Positions 28,504 through 35,568 of a DNA stretch of 35,568 nucleotides are shown one piece after another. The stretch's first letter is position 1. Each line of letters begins with the position of its first letter. A model generated the notes under the pieces. It saw nothing but the letters and a program-made list of their open reading frames with translations. It was not told the DNA's origin and did not search any database. The position numbers were made by a program, and so were the translations under genes. Origin of the DNA: Chromatiales bacterium (GTDB taxonomy: Bacteria > Pseudomonadota > Gammaproteobacteria > Steroidobacterales > BM003); NCBI GenBank assembly GCA_029864735.1, contig JAOTSW010000005.1, positions 1-35,568 of the forward strand, read 5' to 3'.

Positions 28504-28631
28504 AGACCTTTCTCAGGAAGCGCTCTTAACATACTGATTTTGTGTCTCAAAAGGTCTCGAAAATGACCTGAAACACGGCTAAAAAGCGCGTCTAAGTCAT
28601 TCACTATTAAGAAATTTTTGCTGTTTTCCAG

Positions 28632-28661
28632 TTGACAGTGCTGGTTGAGCGTACCTATAGT
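28632..28661 (+). promoter_or_regulatory. Promoter of the dcw cluster (mraZ promoter)
   Basis: TTGACA (28632-28637), an 18-nt spacer and TATAGT (28656-28661) form a near-consensus sigma-70 promoter 64 nt before mraZ. It drives the division and cell wall cluster. The track ORF that begins in this TTG is therefore an artefact of an over-long mraZ start. Confidence 0.8.
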
Positions 28662-28670
28662 GTGCCGAGG

Positions 28671-28695
28671 TGGGGAAAAGTGGGGAGAAATGGAA
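28671..28695 (+). promoter_or_regulatory. MraZ operator: three phased TGGGN-type boxes
   Basis: TGGGG, TGGGG and TGGAA begin at 28671, 28681 and 28691, exactly 10 bp apart, just after the mraZ promoter. E. coli MraZ is known to bind TGGGN direct repeats separated by 5 bp to repress its own operon. The third box is degenerate. Placement fits autorepression. Confidence 0.75.
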
Positions 28696-28724
28696 CTCCA
28701 GGCTTTTTGGAGGACCCAAAAGAC

Positions 28725-29177
28725 ATGTTTCGCGGTGCAAGCAAAATCACATTGGACGCAAAAGGGCGGATGGCCATGCCAACGCGCTATCGCGACCGGC
28801 TGTCCGAGAGAAGTGACGGCCGGCTTGTGGTTACCGTGGATCGTGACTACTGCCTGCTTATTTATCCGTATCCGGACTGGGAAGAAGTCGAGCGCAAGCT
28901 GATGCGATTGCCGAGCCTGAACGCCAGGGCTCGCAAGCTGCAGAGGCTGATGGTGGGTTATGCGACTGAACTCGATCTTGATGGTCACGGACGGATTTTG
29001 TTACCGCGTGAGTTGAGGGAGTTCGCGGGGTTGGACCGGCAGGCCATCCTCATTGGTCAGGGCAATAAATTTGAGCTTTGGGATGAAGACAGCTGGAGCG
29101 CCAAGCGCGACCAGTGGCTTCAGGCCGATGACGACAGTGTGGATCTGCCGTCTGAGCTCGAATCACTTTCTCTATAG
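28725..29177 (+). CDS. mraZ: Transcriptional regulator MraZ
   Basis: DNA-binding regulator and first gene of the dcw cluster; in E. coli it represses its own promoter. The 150-aa protein holds two SpoVT-AbrB-like (MraZ) domains, each with its signature: TLDAKGRMAMPTRYRD near residues 9-24 and ELDLDGHGRILLPRELREF near 83-101. ATG 28725 (MFRGASKITLDAKGR) matches the family start; GGAGG lies 11 nt upstream. The track start at 28632 lies in the promoter and is rejected. rsmH follows after 10 nt. Confidence 0.95.
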   Translation: MFRGASKITLDAKGRMAMPTRYRDRLSERSDGRLVVTVDRDYCLLIYPYPDWEEVERKLMRLPSLNARARKLQRLMVGYATELDLDGHGRILLPRELREFAGLDRQAILIGQGNKFELWDEDSWSAKRDQWLQADDDSVDLPSELESLSL

Positions 29178-29187
29178 GAATCCGGCT

Positions 29188-30111
29188 TTGGAACGTCATT
29201 TGCCGGTGCTCCACAGGGAGGTGCTGGAGGCTCTGGCTGTAAAGGCCTCCGGTGTGTACCTGGACGCCACGTTTGGACGGGGTGGCCACGCGAGATCAAT
29301 CCTTGACGCGCTGGGACCGGATGGGCGGCTGACAGTACTGGATCGGGACCCTCAAGCCATTGAAGTGGCTAAGAATTTTTTTGGCGACGACCAACGTGTA
29401 ACGATTATCAGGGGTTCGTTCGAAATGTTGGGGGAATTAGCGAGGGAACACGGAATTAGCGCGCTGGACGGACTTTTGTTCGACCTGGGCGTTTCTTCGC
29501 CTCAACTTGATGAGGCGGAGCGTGGCTTCAGCTTTCAGAAAGACGGTCCCCTGGACATGCGCATGGACAATGAAGAAGGCATGACTGCTGCCCAGTGGTT
29601 GGCCGAAGCCTCTGAAAAGGAAATAGCCCAGGTGCTCTGGCGCTATGGTGAAGAGCGTCATTCAAGGCGTATTGCCCGGGCAATCCTGAGTCGACGTGAG
29701 GAAAAGCCGCTGGAAAGAACCCTGGACCTGGCCGCACTGATTTCCTCTGCGGTGCCAAGGCCCCACGGGCGCAAGCACCCTGCCACCCGCAGTTTCCAGG
29801 CGATACGGATTTATCTCAATCGCGAAATGCAGTCTCTGGAAGCCGGCTTGAATGCTGCGCTGGAGTTACTCGCTCCCGGTGGACGGCTGTGCGTAATCAG
29901 TTTTCATTCCCTCGAAGATCGCATGGTGAAACGTTTTATTCGCAGCCACTCGCGACCCGACCCGGTGTATGCGGGTTTGCCGAACATCCCCGAGCATGCC
30001 AAGCCCCGCATGGCAGTGATTGGCAAGGCTGTGACGGCCTCAGAGCAGGAACAGGATGAAAATCCCCGTTCGCGCAGCGCCACCTTGAGGGTGGGGGAGA
30101 AGTTGCGATGA
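29188..30111 (+). CDS. rsmH: 16S rRNA N4-cytosine 1402 methyltransferase RsmH
   Basis: Methylates N4 of C1402 in 16S rRNA using S-adenosylmethionine. The 307-aa protein starts MERHLPVLHREVLEAL and has the SAM site DATFGRGGHARSIL, LDRDPQAI, the LLFDLGVSSPQLDEAERGFSF motif with DMRMD, and ISFHSLEDRMVKRF near the C-terminus. The start is taken as TTG 29188, with AGGA eight nt upstream. The track start at 29053 lies inside mraZ and adds 45 residues not seen in the family. Its stop overlaps the ftsL start (ATGA). Confidence 0.94.
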   Translation: MERHLPVLHREVLEALAVKASGVYLDATFGRGGHARSILDALGPDGRLTVLDRDPQAIEVAKNFFGDDQRVTIIRGSFEMLGELAREHGISALDGLLFDLGVSSPQLDEAERGFSFQKDGPLDMRMDNEEGMTAAQWLAEASEKEIAQVLWRYGEERHSRRIARAILSRREEKPLERTLDLAALISSAVPRPHGRKHPATRSFQAIRIYLNREMQSLEAGLNAALELLAPGGRLCVISFHSLEDRMVKRFIRSHSRPDPVYAGLPNIPEHAKPRMAVIGKAVTASEQEQDENPRSRSATLRVGEKLR

Positions 30112-30386
30112 ACATGGCACCGTTGTTGCGCCTGCTTGTACCCGGTTTACTGGTCATGACCTTGTTGTCATCCCTGGCCGTTGTGTATGTAACCCACGAG
30201 TCCAGGCGTCAGTTCACCCTCCTGCAGCAACTCAACAGCCAGCGCGATGAATTGGTCGTGGACTGGTGGCGATTACAAATAGAGGAAAGTTACTGGTCTA
30301 CCCATGCGCGCATTGACCGGGAGGCGCGGGAGCGCCTGGGCATGCACATCCCTCAACCCCTAGACGTAATCATCGTTAGCCAATGA
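30108..30386 (+). CDS. ftsL: Cell division protein FtsL
   Basis: Small bitopic divisome protein that forms a complex with FtsB and FtsQ and helps activate FtsWI septal synthesis. The 92-aa product has a short cytosolic N-terminus, one membrane helix (about residues 9-28, LVPGLLVMTLLSSLAVVYV), and a periplasmic helical coiled-coil stretch (about 30-70). The sequence is poorly conserved, so the call rests on size, topology and place between rsmH and ftsI. It overlaps both neighbours by ATGA. Confidence 0.92.
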   Translation: MNMAPLLRLLVPGLLVMTLLSSLAVVYVTHESRRQFTLLQQLNSQRDELVVDWWRLQIEESYWSTHARIDREARERLGMHIPQPLDVIIVSQ

Positions 30387-32110
30387 GCAAGTCCGCGGTT
30401 TTTGAGCAGAATTTGAAACGGATCCGCTTGCGGGTCAGTTTTGTAATGAGCATTCTGCTTTTGGCAGGAATGGCGCTGGCTGCCCGGTCCCTGGACTTGC
30501 AGGTGCTCAGCAATGCCTTCCTGGCGGAGCAGGGCGAAGCTCGTCATATTCGCATCGTGCCCATCGTTGCGCCGCGCGGCCCGATTACCGATCGCAATGG
30601 CGAGCCCCTGGCGATCAGCACTCCTGTGGATAGCGTCTGGGTGAATCCCAGGATCGTGGCCGATGCCACTGATCGGCTTCCCGAGCTGGCGCGTTCCATG
30701 GAAGTGAAGCCGGATTGGCTCAAGCGCCGAATCGCCTCCAACATGAATCGCGAATTCCTGTTCCTGCAGAGACACATGTCGCCGGAACGGGCTCTTCGGG
30801 TTGAGAAACTTAATATTCCCGGCGTGTACTTGCAGCGTGAATATCATCGCTATTATCCGGCCGGAGAAGTCACCGGTCACCTGCTGGGCTTCACGGATAT
30901 TGATGACCGTGGGCAGGAAGGTCTTGAGCTGGCCTATGACGGTTGGCTCGCCGGTGAGCCAGGCTTCAAGCGGGTGTTGCGCGATCGTCGCGGCAACACC
31001 ATTGAGGTCGAACAGGTAGAGCCGTTACAGCAAGGTCAGCCCCTGGAGCTGAGTCTGGACCTGCGTATCCAGTACCTGGCCTACCGCGAGTTGAAGGCCG
31101 CGGTGAAAGCCAACAATGCCAAGTCCGGTTCTATCGTGGTTATTGATGTAACCACTGGCGAAGTGTTGGCCATGGCGAACCAGCCATCCTTCAACCCCAA
31201 CGACCGCTCGGAATTCCGACCGGCCCGCTATCGCAACCGCGCGGTGACCGATATTTTCGAACCCGGTTCAAGCATCAAGCCCTTTGTGATAGCGGCGGCG
31301 CTGGAAAGCGGAACCTTCCGCAGTGACTCCACCGTGGATACCTCGCCGGGATCGTTCAAGGTAGGCAGCAAACTGATCCAGGACAAGCACAACCTGGGCA
31401 ACATAAGCCTGGCTACGGTACTGACCAAGTCCAGTAACGTGGGGGTCACCAAGATCGCCATGGAACTGGAAGCGCGGTACATGTGGAACACCTTTTCCCA
31501 GTTCGGTTTCGGCGCCCTGACCGGCAGCGGTCTGCCGGCCGAGTCAGCCGGCTTGCTGGCCAACTACAATAGTTGGCGCCCCATCAGCCAGGCCACCATG
31601 TCCTACGGCTATGGTATGTCGGTGACCCTGCTTCAGCTTACCGAGGCCTACGCCACACTGGCCAATCATGGTGAGCACCTGCCGATAAGTTTGTTGCGCC
31701 TTGATGAGGCGCCTCGGGGTGACCGGGTCGTCTCCCCGGCCACCGCGCGCGCGTTGATTGAAATGATGGAAACGGTTGTCGCCGATGGAGGCACCGGCAC
31801 CCTCGCCGCGGTGAACGGCTACCAGGTAGCAGGCAAGACCGGTACTTCGTGGAAAGCTGATGCCGGCGGGTATTCCCAGGACCGGTACGTGGCGGTATTC
31901 GCTGGCCTGGCGCCGGCGAGCAACCCGCGTCTGGCAACGGTCGTGATGCTCGATGAGCCATCAGCCGGCAAGTTTTATGGTGGTGAAGTAGCCGCCCCGG
32001 TTTTTTCCAATGTCACCTCTGGCGCGCTGCGCCTGCTTGCTGTTGCGCCGGACAATGTTCCCCGTCGTCGGCCCGGGGAAATAATCCAGGCTATGAGGGA
32101 CAGGCCATGA
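30383..32110 (+). CDS. ftsI: Peptidoglycan D,D-transpeptidase FtsI (PBP3)
   Basis: Septal class B penicillin-binding protein; cross-links peptidoglycan during division with FtsW. The 575-aa protein has an N-terminal membrane anchor (about 16-37) and a pedestal domain with RGPITDRNGEPLAIS. Its transpeptidase domain has all three motifs: SSIK (active Ser296, Lys299), SSN (350-352) and KTGT (485-488). The length is typical (E. coli 588 aa). It is joined to ftsL and murE by ATGA overlaps. Beta-lactams such as aztreonam target this family. Confidence 0.97.
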   Translation: MSKSAVFEQNLKRIRLRVSFVMSILLLAGMALAARSLDLQVLSNAFLAEQGEARHIRIVPIVAPRGPITDRNGEPLAISTPVDSVWVNPRIVADATDRLPELARSMEVKPDWLKRRIASNMNREFLFLQRHMSPERALRVEKLNIPGVYLQREYHRYYPAGEVTGHLLGFTDIDDRGQEGLELAYDGWLAGEPGFKRVLRDRRGNTIEVEQVEPLQQGQPLELSLDLRIQYLAYRELKAAVKANNAKSGSIVVIDVTTGEVLAMANQPSFNPNDRSEFRPARYRNRAVTDIFEPGSSIKPFVIAAALESGTFRSDSTVDTSPGSFKVGSKLIQDKHNLGNISLATVLTKSSNVGVTKIAMELEARYMWNTFSQFGFGALTGSGLPAESAGLLANYNSWRPISQATMSYGYGMSVTLLQLTEAYATLANHGEHLPISLLRLDEAPRGDRVVSPATARALIEMMETVVADGGTGTLAAVNGYQVAGKTGTSWKADAGGYSQDRYVAVFAGLAPASNPRLATVVMLDEPSAGKFYGGEVAAPVFSNVTSGALRLLAVAPDNVPRRRPGEIIQAMRDRP

Positions 32111-33603
32111 GCGCCGCCATGCAGACACTTGGCGAATTGCTGGGCACCCACGTGCCAAAGAACTGGCGCGGACTGCCGGTGCCGGATATTTCCCTGGATG
32201 CCAGGGAAGTGGAAGCGGGCGGAATGTTCCTGGCCTGCGCCGGACACAGCGGGCATGGGCTTGATTACCTGGAGCAGGCCCGGGAGGCCGGCGCCGGGGT
32301 GGTGGCCTGGGAGCCGGTGGCGGGTGTCACGGCACCCGAGAGCAATGAGCTCAAATGTTTCCCGGTACCCGGATTACGCGAGCAGCTGGGAGAGCTGGCC
32401 GATCGTTTCTTCCGGCAGCCGTCCAGCCGATTGAGTGTTTCCGGCATCACCGGTACCAATGGCAAGACCTCTTGCGCCTGGTTGCTGGCCAGTGCCTTGC
32501 AGCGCCTGGGTATCAACGCCGCCATGATTGGCACCATCGGTTGGGGTGTCCCCGGGCAATTGCATGCCGTTGAGTTGACTACGCCCGATGTGATCACCGT
32601 GCATCGCCAGTTGGCGCAAATGGTCGCGTGGGGCGCCTCCCACGTGGTCATGGAGGTTTCCTCTCATGCCCTGGACCAGGGTCGTGTGGATTCAGTGCAA
32701 TTTGCCAATGCCCTGTTCACCAACCTCAGTCGTGATCACCTGGATTACCACGGTGATATGGCCAGTTACGGCCAAGCCAAAAAACGCTTGTTCACCCGGC
32801 CCGGTCTAAAAATGGCGGCGGTGAATGTGGATGACGAGTTTGGCCTGGGCCTTTTCCGTAGTCTCGACGTCGCGATGCATCGGGTGGCGGTGGCTACCCG
32901 GGTTCGTCCGGAGTTACAGGAAGGCAGGTGGTTGCAGGCGGCGGACATCCAGACCCGGGATACCGGGCTGGTGCTGGGCCTGCGCTCCAGTTGGGGTGAT
33001 GCCACCCTGGAAAGCCCGCTGATTGGTGATTTCAACGCGGCAAACCTGATGCTGGTGCTTGCAGTTCTACTGGAAGAGGGTATTGAGCTGGACACAGCGG
33101 TCAGTGCCCTGGGGCAGGTGCTGGCGCCGCCCGGACGTATGCAGGCCCTGTCGCACGGCAACGGTGCGCCCCTGGTGATCGTGGATTTTGCCCATACACC
33201 CGACGCACTTGAGAAAGCGCTGTCCTCGGCACGCGCCCATTGTAGCGGTGAACTGTGGTGCGTGTTTGGCGCCGGCGGTGACCGGGATCGCGGCAAGCGG
33301 CCGTTGATGGGCGAGGTTGCTGCAAGGCTGGCCGATCGCCTGGTGATTACCAGTGACAACCCGAGGAACGAAGATCCCGAGGCCATCATCGCCGATATCC
33401 GCGAGGGCGTTGGAGATCACGGGCAGGTCATCGAGTTGAGTGATCGTGCCGAAGCAATTAATCACAGCATCGCCGCCGCTGGTTCAGATGACGTGGTGCT
33501 GATTGCGGGCAAGGGGCATGAGCAGTACCAGCAGATTGGAAGCCTGCGCAAGCCGTTTAGTGATCAGGCTTGTGCGGCCGCGGCGTTGGAGGGGCGAGCA
33601 TGA
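32107..33603 (+). CDS. murE: UDP-MurNAc-tripeptide synthetase MurE (meso-DAP adding)
   Basis: Cytosolic ligase adding meso-diaminopimelate to UDP-MurNAc-Ala-Glu. The 498-aa protein has the three Mur-ligase domains. The ATP loop is GTNGKT (116-121), followed by the SSHALDQGRV region with FTNLSRDHLDYHG. The C-terminal domain has DNPR (417-420), the signature for meso-DAP rather than Lys specificity. A late GKGHEQYQ motif is present. It is joined to ftsI and murF by ATGA overlaps. Length matches E. coli (495 aa). Confidence 0.97.
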   Translation: MSAAMQTLGELLGTHVPKNWRGLPVPDISLDAREVEAGGMFLACAGHSGHGLDYLEQAREAGAGVVAWEPVAGVTAPESNELKCFPVPGLREQLGELADRFFRQPSSRLSVSGITGTNGKTSCAWLLASALQRLGINAAMIGTIGWGVPGQLHAVELTTPDVITVHRQLAQMVAWGASHVVMEVSSHALDQGRVDSVQFANALFTNLSRDHLDYHGDMASYGQAKKRLFTRPGLKMAAVNVDDEFGLGLFRSLDVAMHRVAVATRVRPELQEGRWLQAADIQTRDTGLVLGLRSSWGDATLESPLIGDFNAANLMLVLAVLLEEGIELDTAVSALGQVLAPPGRMQALSHGNGAPLVIVDFAHTPDALEKALSSARAHCSGELWCVFGAGGDRDRGKRPLMGEVAARLADRLVITSDNPRNEDPEAIIADIREGVGDHGQVIELSDRAEAINHSIAAAGSDDVVLIAGKGHEQYQQIGSLRKPFSDQACAAAALEGRA

Positions 33604-34973
33604 TTACCGGTTCGCTGAAAGAGGTCGCTCGTGACTTGCAGGCCCGCCTGGTGGGCGTGGACCGGGCATTCAGTGGCGTCACGACTGACAGCCGTGTTGT
33701 GCGCTCAGGTCAATTGTATGTTGCCTTGAAGGGCGACAGGTTTGATGGTCACGAGTACGCCGGGGATGCGGTCAATGCCGGCGCCGTTGGCTGTGTTGTG
33801 GACCATGAATGTGAGGGCGGCTTCAGCCAGGTACTGGTTGATGATACCCGGCTCGCGCTGGGTAGTCTGGCGAGGCAATGGCGCAGTCGTTTCGTCATTC
33901 CGGTGATCGGGGTAACCGGAAGTAATGGCAAGACCACTGTCAAAGAAATGATCGCCAGCGTGTTGGGCCAGAGAAAGAAAGTGCTGGCCACCCGGGGCAA
34001 CCTGAATAATGACATTGGTCTGCCGCTCACACTGTTCAACCTGTCCGCCGATCACCAGGTCGCGGTGGTTGAAATGGGCGCTAATCATCCCGGTGAAATT
34101 GATTACCTGACGAGCATTGCGAAGCCGGATGTTGCAGTACTGACTAATGCGGGGCCGGCTCACCTTGAGGGCTTTGGAAGCCTGGAAGGCGTGGCCAGGG
34201 CAAAGGGCGAAATGTTTGCCCGCCTGTCGGCCAAAGGCACGGCAATTATTAACCGCGATGACGATTTTTTTGATCTGTGGAAGGACCTGGCTGCGGGTAA
34301 GAATGTGGTGACCTTTGGTTTGGACGCCAGTGCCGATTTTCATGCTCGTCGCGAACCATCTTCCCGGATGGTTGGCGAGAAATTCACCCTTTGCACCCCA
34401 GTGGGTGAAGCGCCGGTTCGGCTGGCGCTGGCAGGGGTGCATAACACCCGAAATGCCCTGGCTGCTGCTGCCGCCTGTTTTGCAGTGGGTGTTGAGCTAG
34501 GTGACATCGTTGCCGGACTGGAACAGGTGGAACCTGTCTCCGGCAGATTGCAGTTTAACCGCGTTGCCAGCGGCGCCCTGATCTGCGACGACACATACAA
34601 CGCGAACCCGCTTTCCCTCAAGGCTGCCATGGAAACCCTGGCGGACATGCCCGGAATGCCCTGGTTGGTATTGGGAGACATGGGAGAGTTGGGCCCCGAT
34701 GCGGAACGTCTTCACCGGGAGTCTGGGGCACTTGCCAGGAAGCTCGGTGTGCAGCGCCTGTTTGGATTTGGCCCACTGTGTGCGTTTGCTGTGGAGGCCT
34801 TTGGCGAAGGTGGTCGGCATTTCACTGACCTGGATTCCCTGGTTAAAACCTTACTGGCCGGAATTGGCCCGGAGCATTGCGTGCTGGTGAAAGGTTCGCG
34901 TGCCATGCGCATGGAGCGCGTCGTTCAGGCGCTGACTGATAGCGCCGATAACCCGCTCAAGACAGGAAATTAA
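33600..34973 (+). CDS. murF: UDP-MurNAc-tripeptide D-Ala-D-Ala ligase MurF
   Basis: Cytosolic ligase adding D-Ala-D-Ala to complete the UDP-MurNAc-pentapeptide. The 457-aa protein has the N-terminal substrate domain (TTDSRVVRSGQLYVALKGDRFDGHEY), ATP loop GSNGKTT (107-113), EMGANHPGEI, NAGPAHLEGFGS and the C-terminal DDTYNANPLS. The start is ATG 33600, which overlaps the murE stop (ATGA) with GGAGGGG just upstream; the track's start at 33570 is inside murE. mraY begins two nt after its stop. Confidence 0.97.
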   Translation: MITGSLKEVARDLQARLVGVDRAFSGVTTDSRVVRSGQLYVALKGDRFDGHEYAGDAVNAGAVGCVVDHECEGGFSQVLVDDTRLALGSLARQWRSRFVIPVIGVTGSNGKTTVKEMIASVLGQRKKVLATRGNLNNDIGLPLTLFNLSADHQVAVVEMGANHPGEIDYLTSIAKPDVAVLTNAGPAHLEGFGSLEGVARAKGEMFARLSAKGTAIINRDDDFFDLWKDLAAGKNVVTFGLDASADFHARREPSSRMVGEKFTLCTPVGEAPVRLALAGVHNTRNALAAAAACFAVGVELGDIVAGLEQVEPVSGRLQFNRVASGALICDDTYNANPLSLKAAMETLADMPGMPWLVLGDMGELGPDAERLHRESGALARKLGVQRLFGFGPLCAFAVEAFGEGGRHFTDLDSLVKTLLAGIGPEHCVLVKGSRAMRMERVVQALTDSADNPLKTGN

Positions 34974-34975
34974 GA

Positions 34976-35568
34976 ATGCTGCTGTATTTGACTAAATGGC
35001 TGGCCCAGTTCGATCCGGGCTTCAATGTGTTCGGATACCTGACCATGCGCGCCATCCTGGGTGCGTTGACGGCCCTGGCCATTTGTTTCGTGGTTGGCCC
35101 GTTGATGATCAAGCATCTCCGTGTTCGCCAGATCGGCGAAAAAGTGCGCGACTACGGTCCAGAAACTCACCTGCTAAAGGCCGGTACGCCAACCATGGGC
35201 GGTGGCTTGATTATTATCGCGGTAGCGGTCAGCACCTTGTTGTGGGCCAATCTCACCAACCATTACGTGTGGTTGGTGGTGGGCACGATGTTGGCTTTCG
35301 GCGCTATCGGCTTTGTCGATGACTACAAGAAGCTCTACGTGGATGGCTCCGAAGGCATTGCACCCTGGACCAAGTTGTTCTGGCAGAGCGTTACCGCCCT
35401 GGCCGTGGTCATTACCTTGTATACCAGCGCCCGGTCTCCGGCTGAAACCTCTCTGCTGATTCCGTACATGAAAGATGTGCTGATCCCGATGGGTCTGTTC
35501 TACGTGCCATTTACTTATTTCGTGATCGTGGGAAGCAGCAACTCGGTGAACCTGACCGATGGCCTGGA
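34976..35568 (+). CDS. mraY: Phospho-MurNAc-pentapeptide translocase MraY (partial, cut by window end)
   Basis: Inner-membrane enzyme that moves phospho-MurNAc-pentapeptide onto undecaprenyl phosphate to form lipid I. About 197 of an expected 360 residues are in the window; the frame stays open to the last base, which is why the ORF track misses it. The start MLLYLTKWLAQFDPGFNVFGYLTMRAI matches E. coli MraY. Visible are GTPTMGGGL, the catalytic-type FVDDYKK, and NSVNLTDGL at the edge, with several membrane helices. ATG 34976 has AGGAAA upstream and lies two nt after murF. Confidence 0.96.
   Translation, partial: MLLYLTKWLAQFDPGFNVFGYLTMRAILGALTALAICFVVGPLMIKHLRVRQIGEKVRDYGPETHLLKAGTPTMGGGLIIIAVAVSTLLWANLTNHYVWLVVGTMLAFGAIGFVDDYKKLYVDGSEGIAPWTKLFWQSVTALAVVITLYTSARSPAETSLLIPYMKDVLIPMGLFYVPFTYFVIVGSSNSVNLTDGL

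Noticed and set aside
28504-28557. AGACCTTT/AAAGGTCT inverted repeat as a terminator of rnpB
   Set aside because: The loop is 38 nt and no T run follows, so it does not look like a terminator.

Overview
This window reads as ordinary chromosomal core sequence from a gammaproteobacterium. By eye the GC content is moderately high, roughly 55-60%. Evidence for the group is the rpoN-hpf-ptsN-rapZ block next to the lptCAB/kdsCD block, SspA/SspB, LpoA, YraN, a class A RNase P RNA, and a dcw cluster opening mraZ-rsmH-ftsL-ftsI-murE-murF-mraY. From memory the order resembles a compacted version of the Pseudomonas aeruginosa segment from ptsO/rpoN down to mraY. A non-enteric, possibly marine, gammaproteobacterium is likely; I cannot name the genus. 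Almost every base belongs to a gene. There are no insertion sequences, prophage genes, CRISPR arrays, tRNAs or rRNAs, and no stretch over 300 bases lacks a gene.

Region 1 (1-7.3 kb, + strand): phosphoglycerate kinase and pyruvate kinase (lower glycolysis), then a penicillin-acylase-family Ntn hydrolase, a MoxR-type AAA+ ATPase and a CoxE-like VWA protein. The last three are the least understood genes here. Region 2 (7.3-17.4 kb, - strand): a long array read from right to left. It holds a CaCA exchanger (yrbG), Kdo synthesis (kdsD, kdsC), LPS transport (lptC, lptA, lptB), sigma-54 (rpoN), hibernation factor (hpf), PTS-Ntr enzyme IIA (ptsN), RNase adaptor (rapZ), Mg2+ transporter (mgtE) and an exported PrxQ-type peroxiredoxin. 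A terminator-like hairpin splits hpf from ptsN, and no NPr gene lies in the rapZ-mgtE gap.

Region 3 (17.4-24.2 kb): ibaG-murA on +, convergent with a DegS/AlgW-type protease on -. Divergent from it are petABC (cytochrome bc1 complex), sspA and sspB on +. Region 4 (24.2-27.1 kb, - strand): lpoA-yraN-gmhA, covering outer-membrane control of peptidoglycan synthesis and an SIS-domain sugar isomerase. Region 5 (27.2 kb to the end, + strand): rsmI, rnpB, and the dcw cluster. The dcw cluster has a strong promoter, three phased MraZ boxes and four consecutive ATGA stop/start overlaps; mraY is cut by the window edge.

The genes together serve cell-envelope building (peptidoglycan precursors, Kdo/LPS export, divisome), respiration and central carbon flow, plus stress regulators. 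I do not see a clearly new biological system. The best candidates for further work are the acylase-MoxR-VWA cluster and several small non-coding structures: the petABC leader hairpin, the sspA inverted repeat, the hpf/ptsN terminator and the rnpB promoter inside the end of rsmI. Several track ORFs were shortened to better starts, as stated in each entry.
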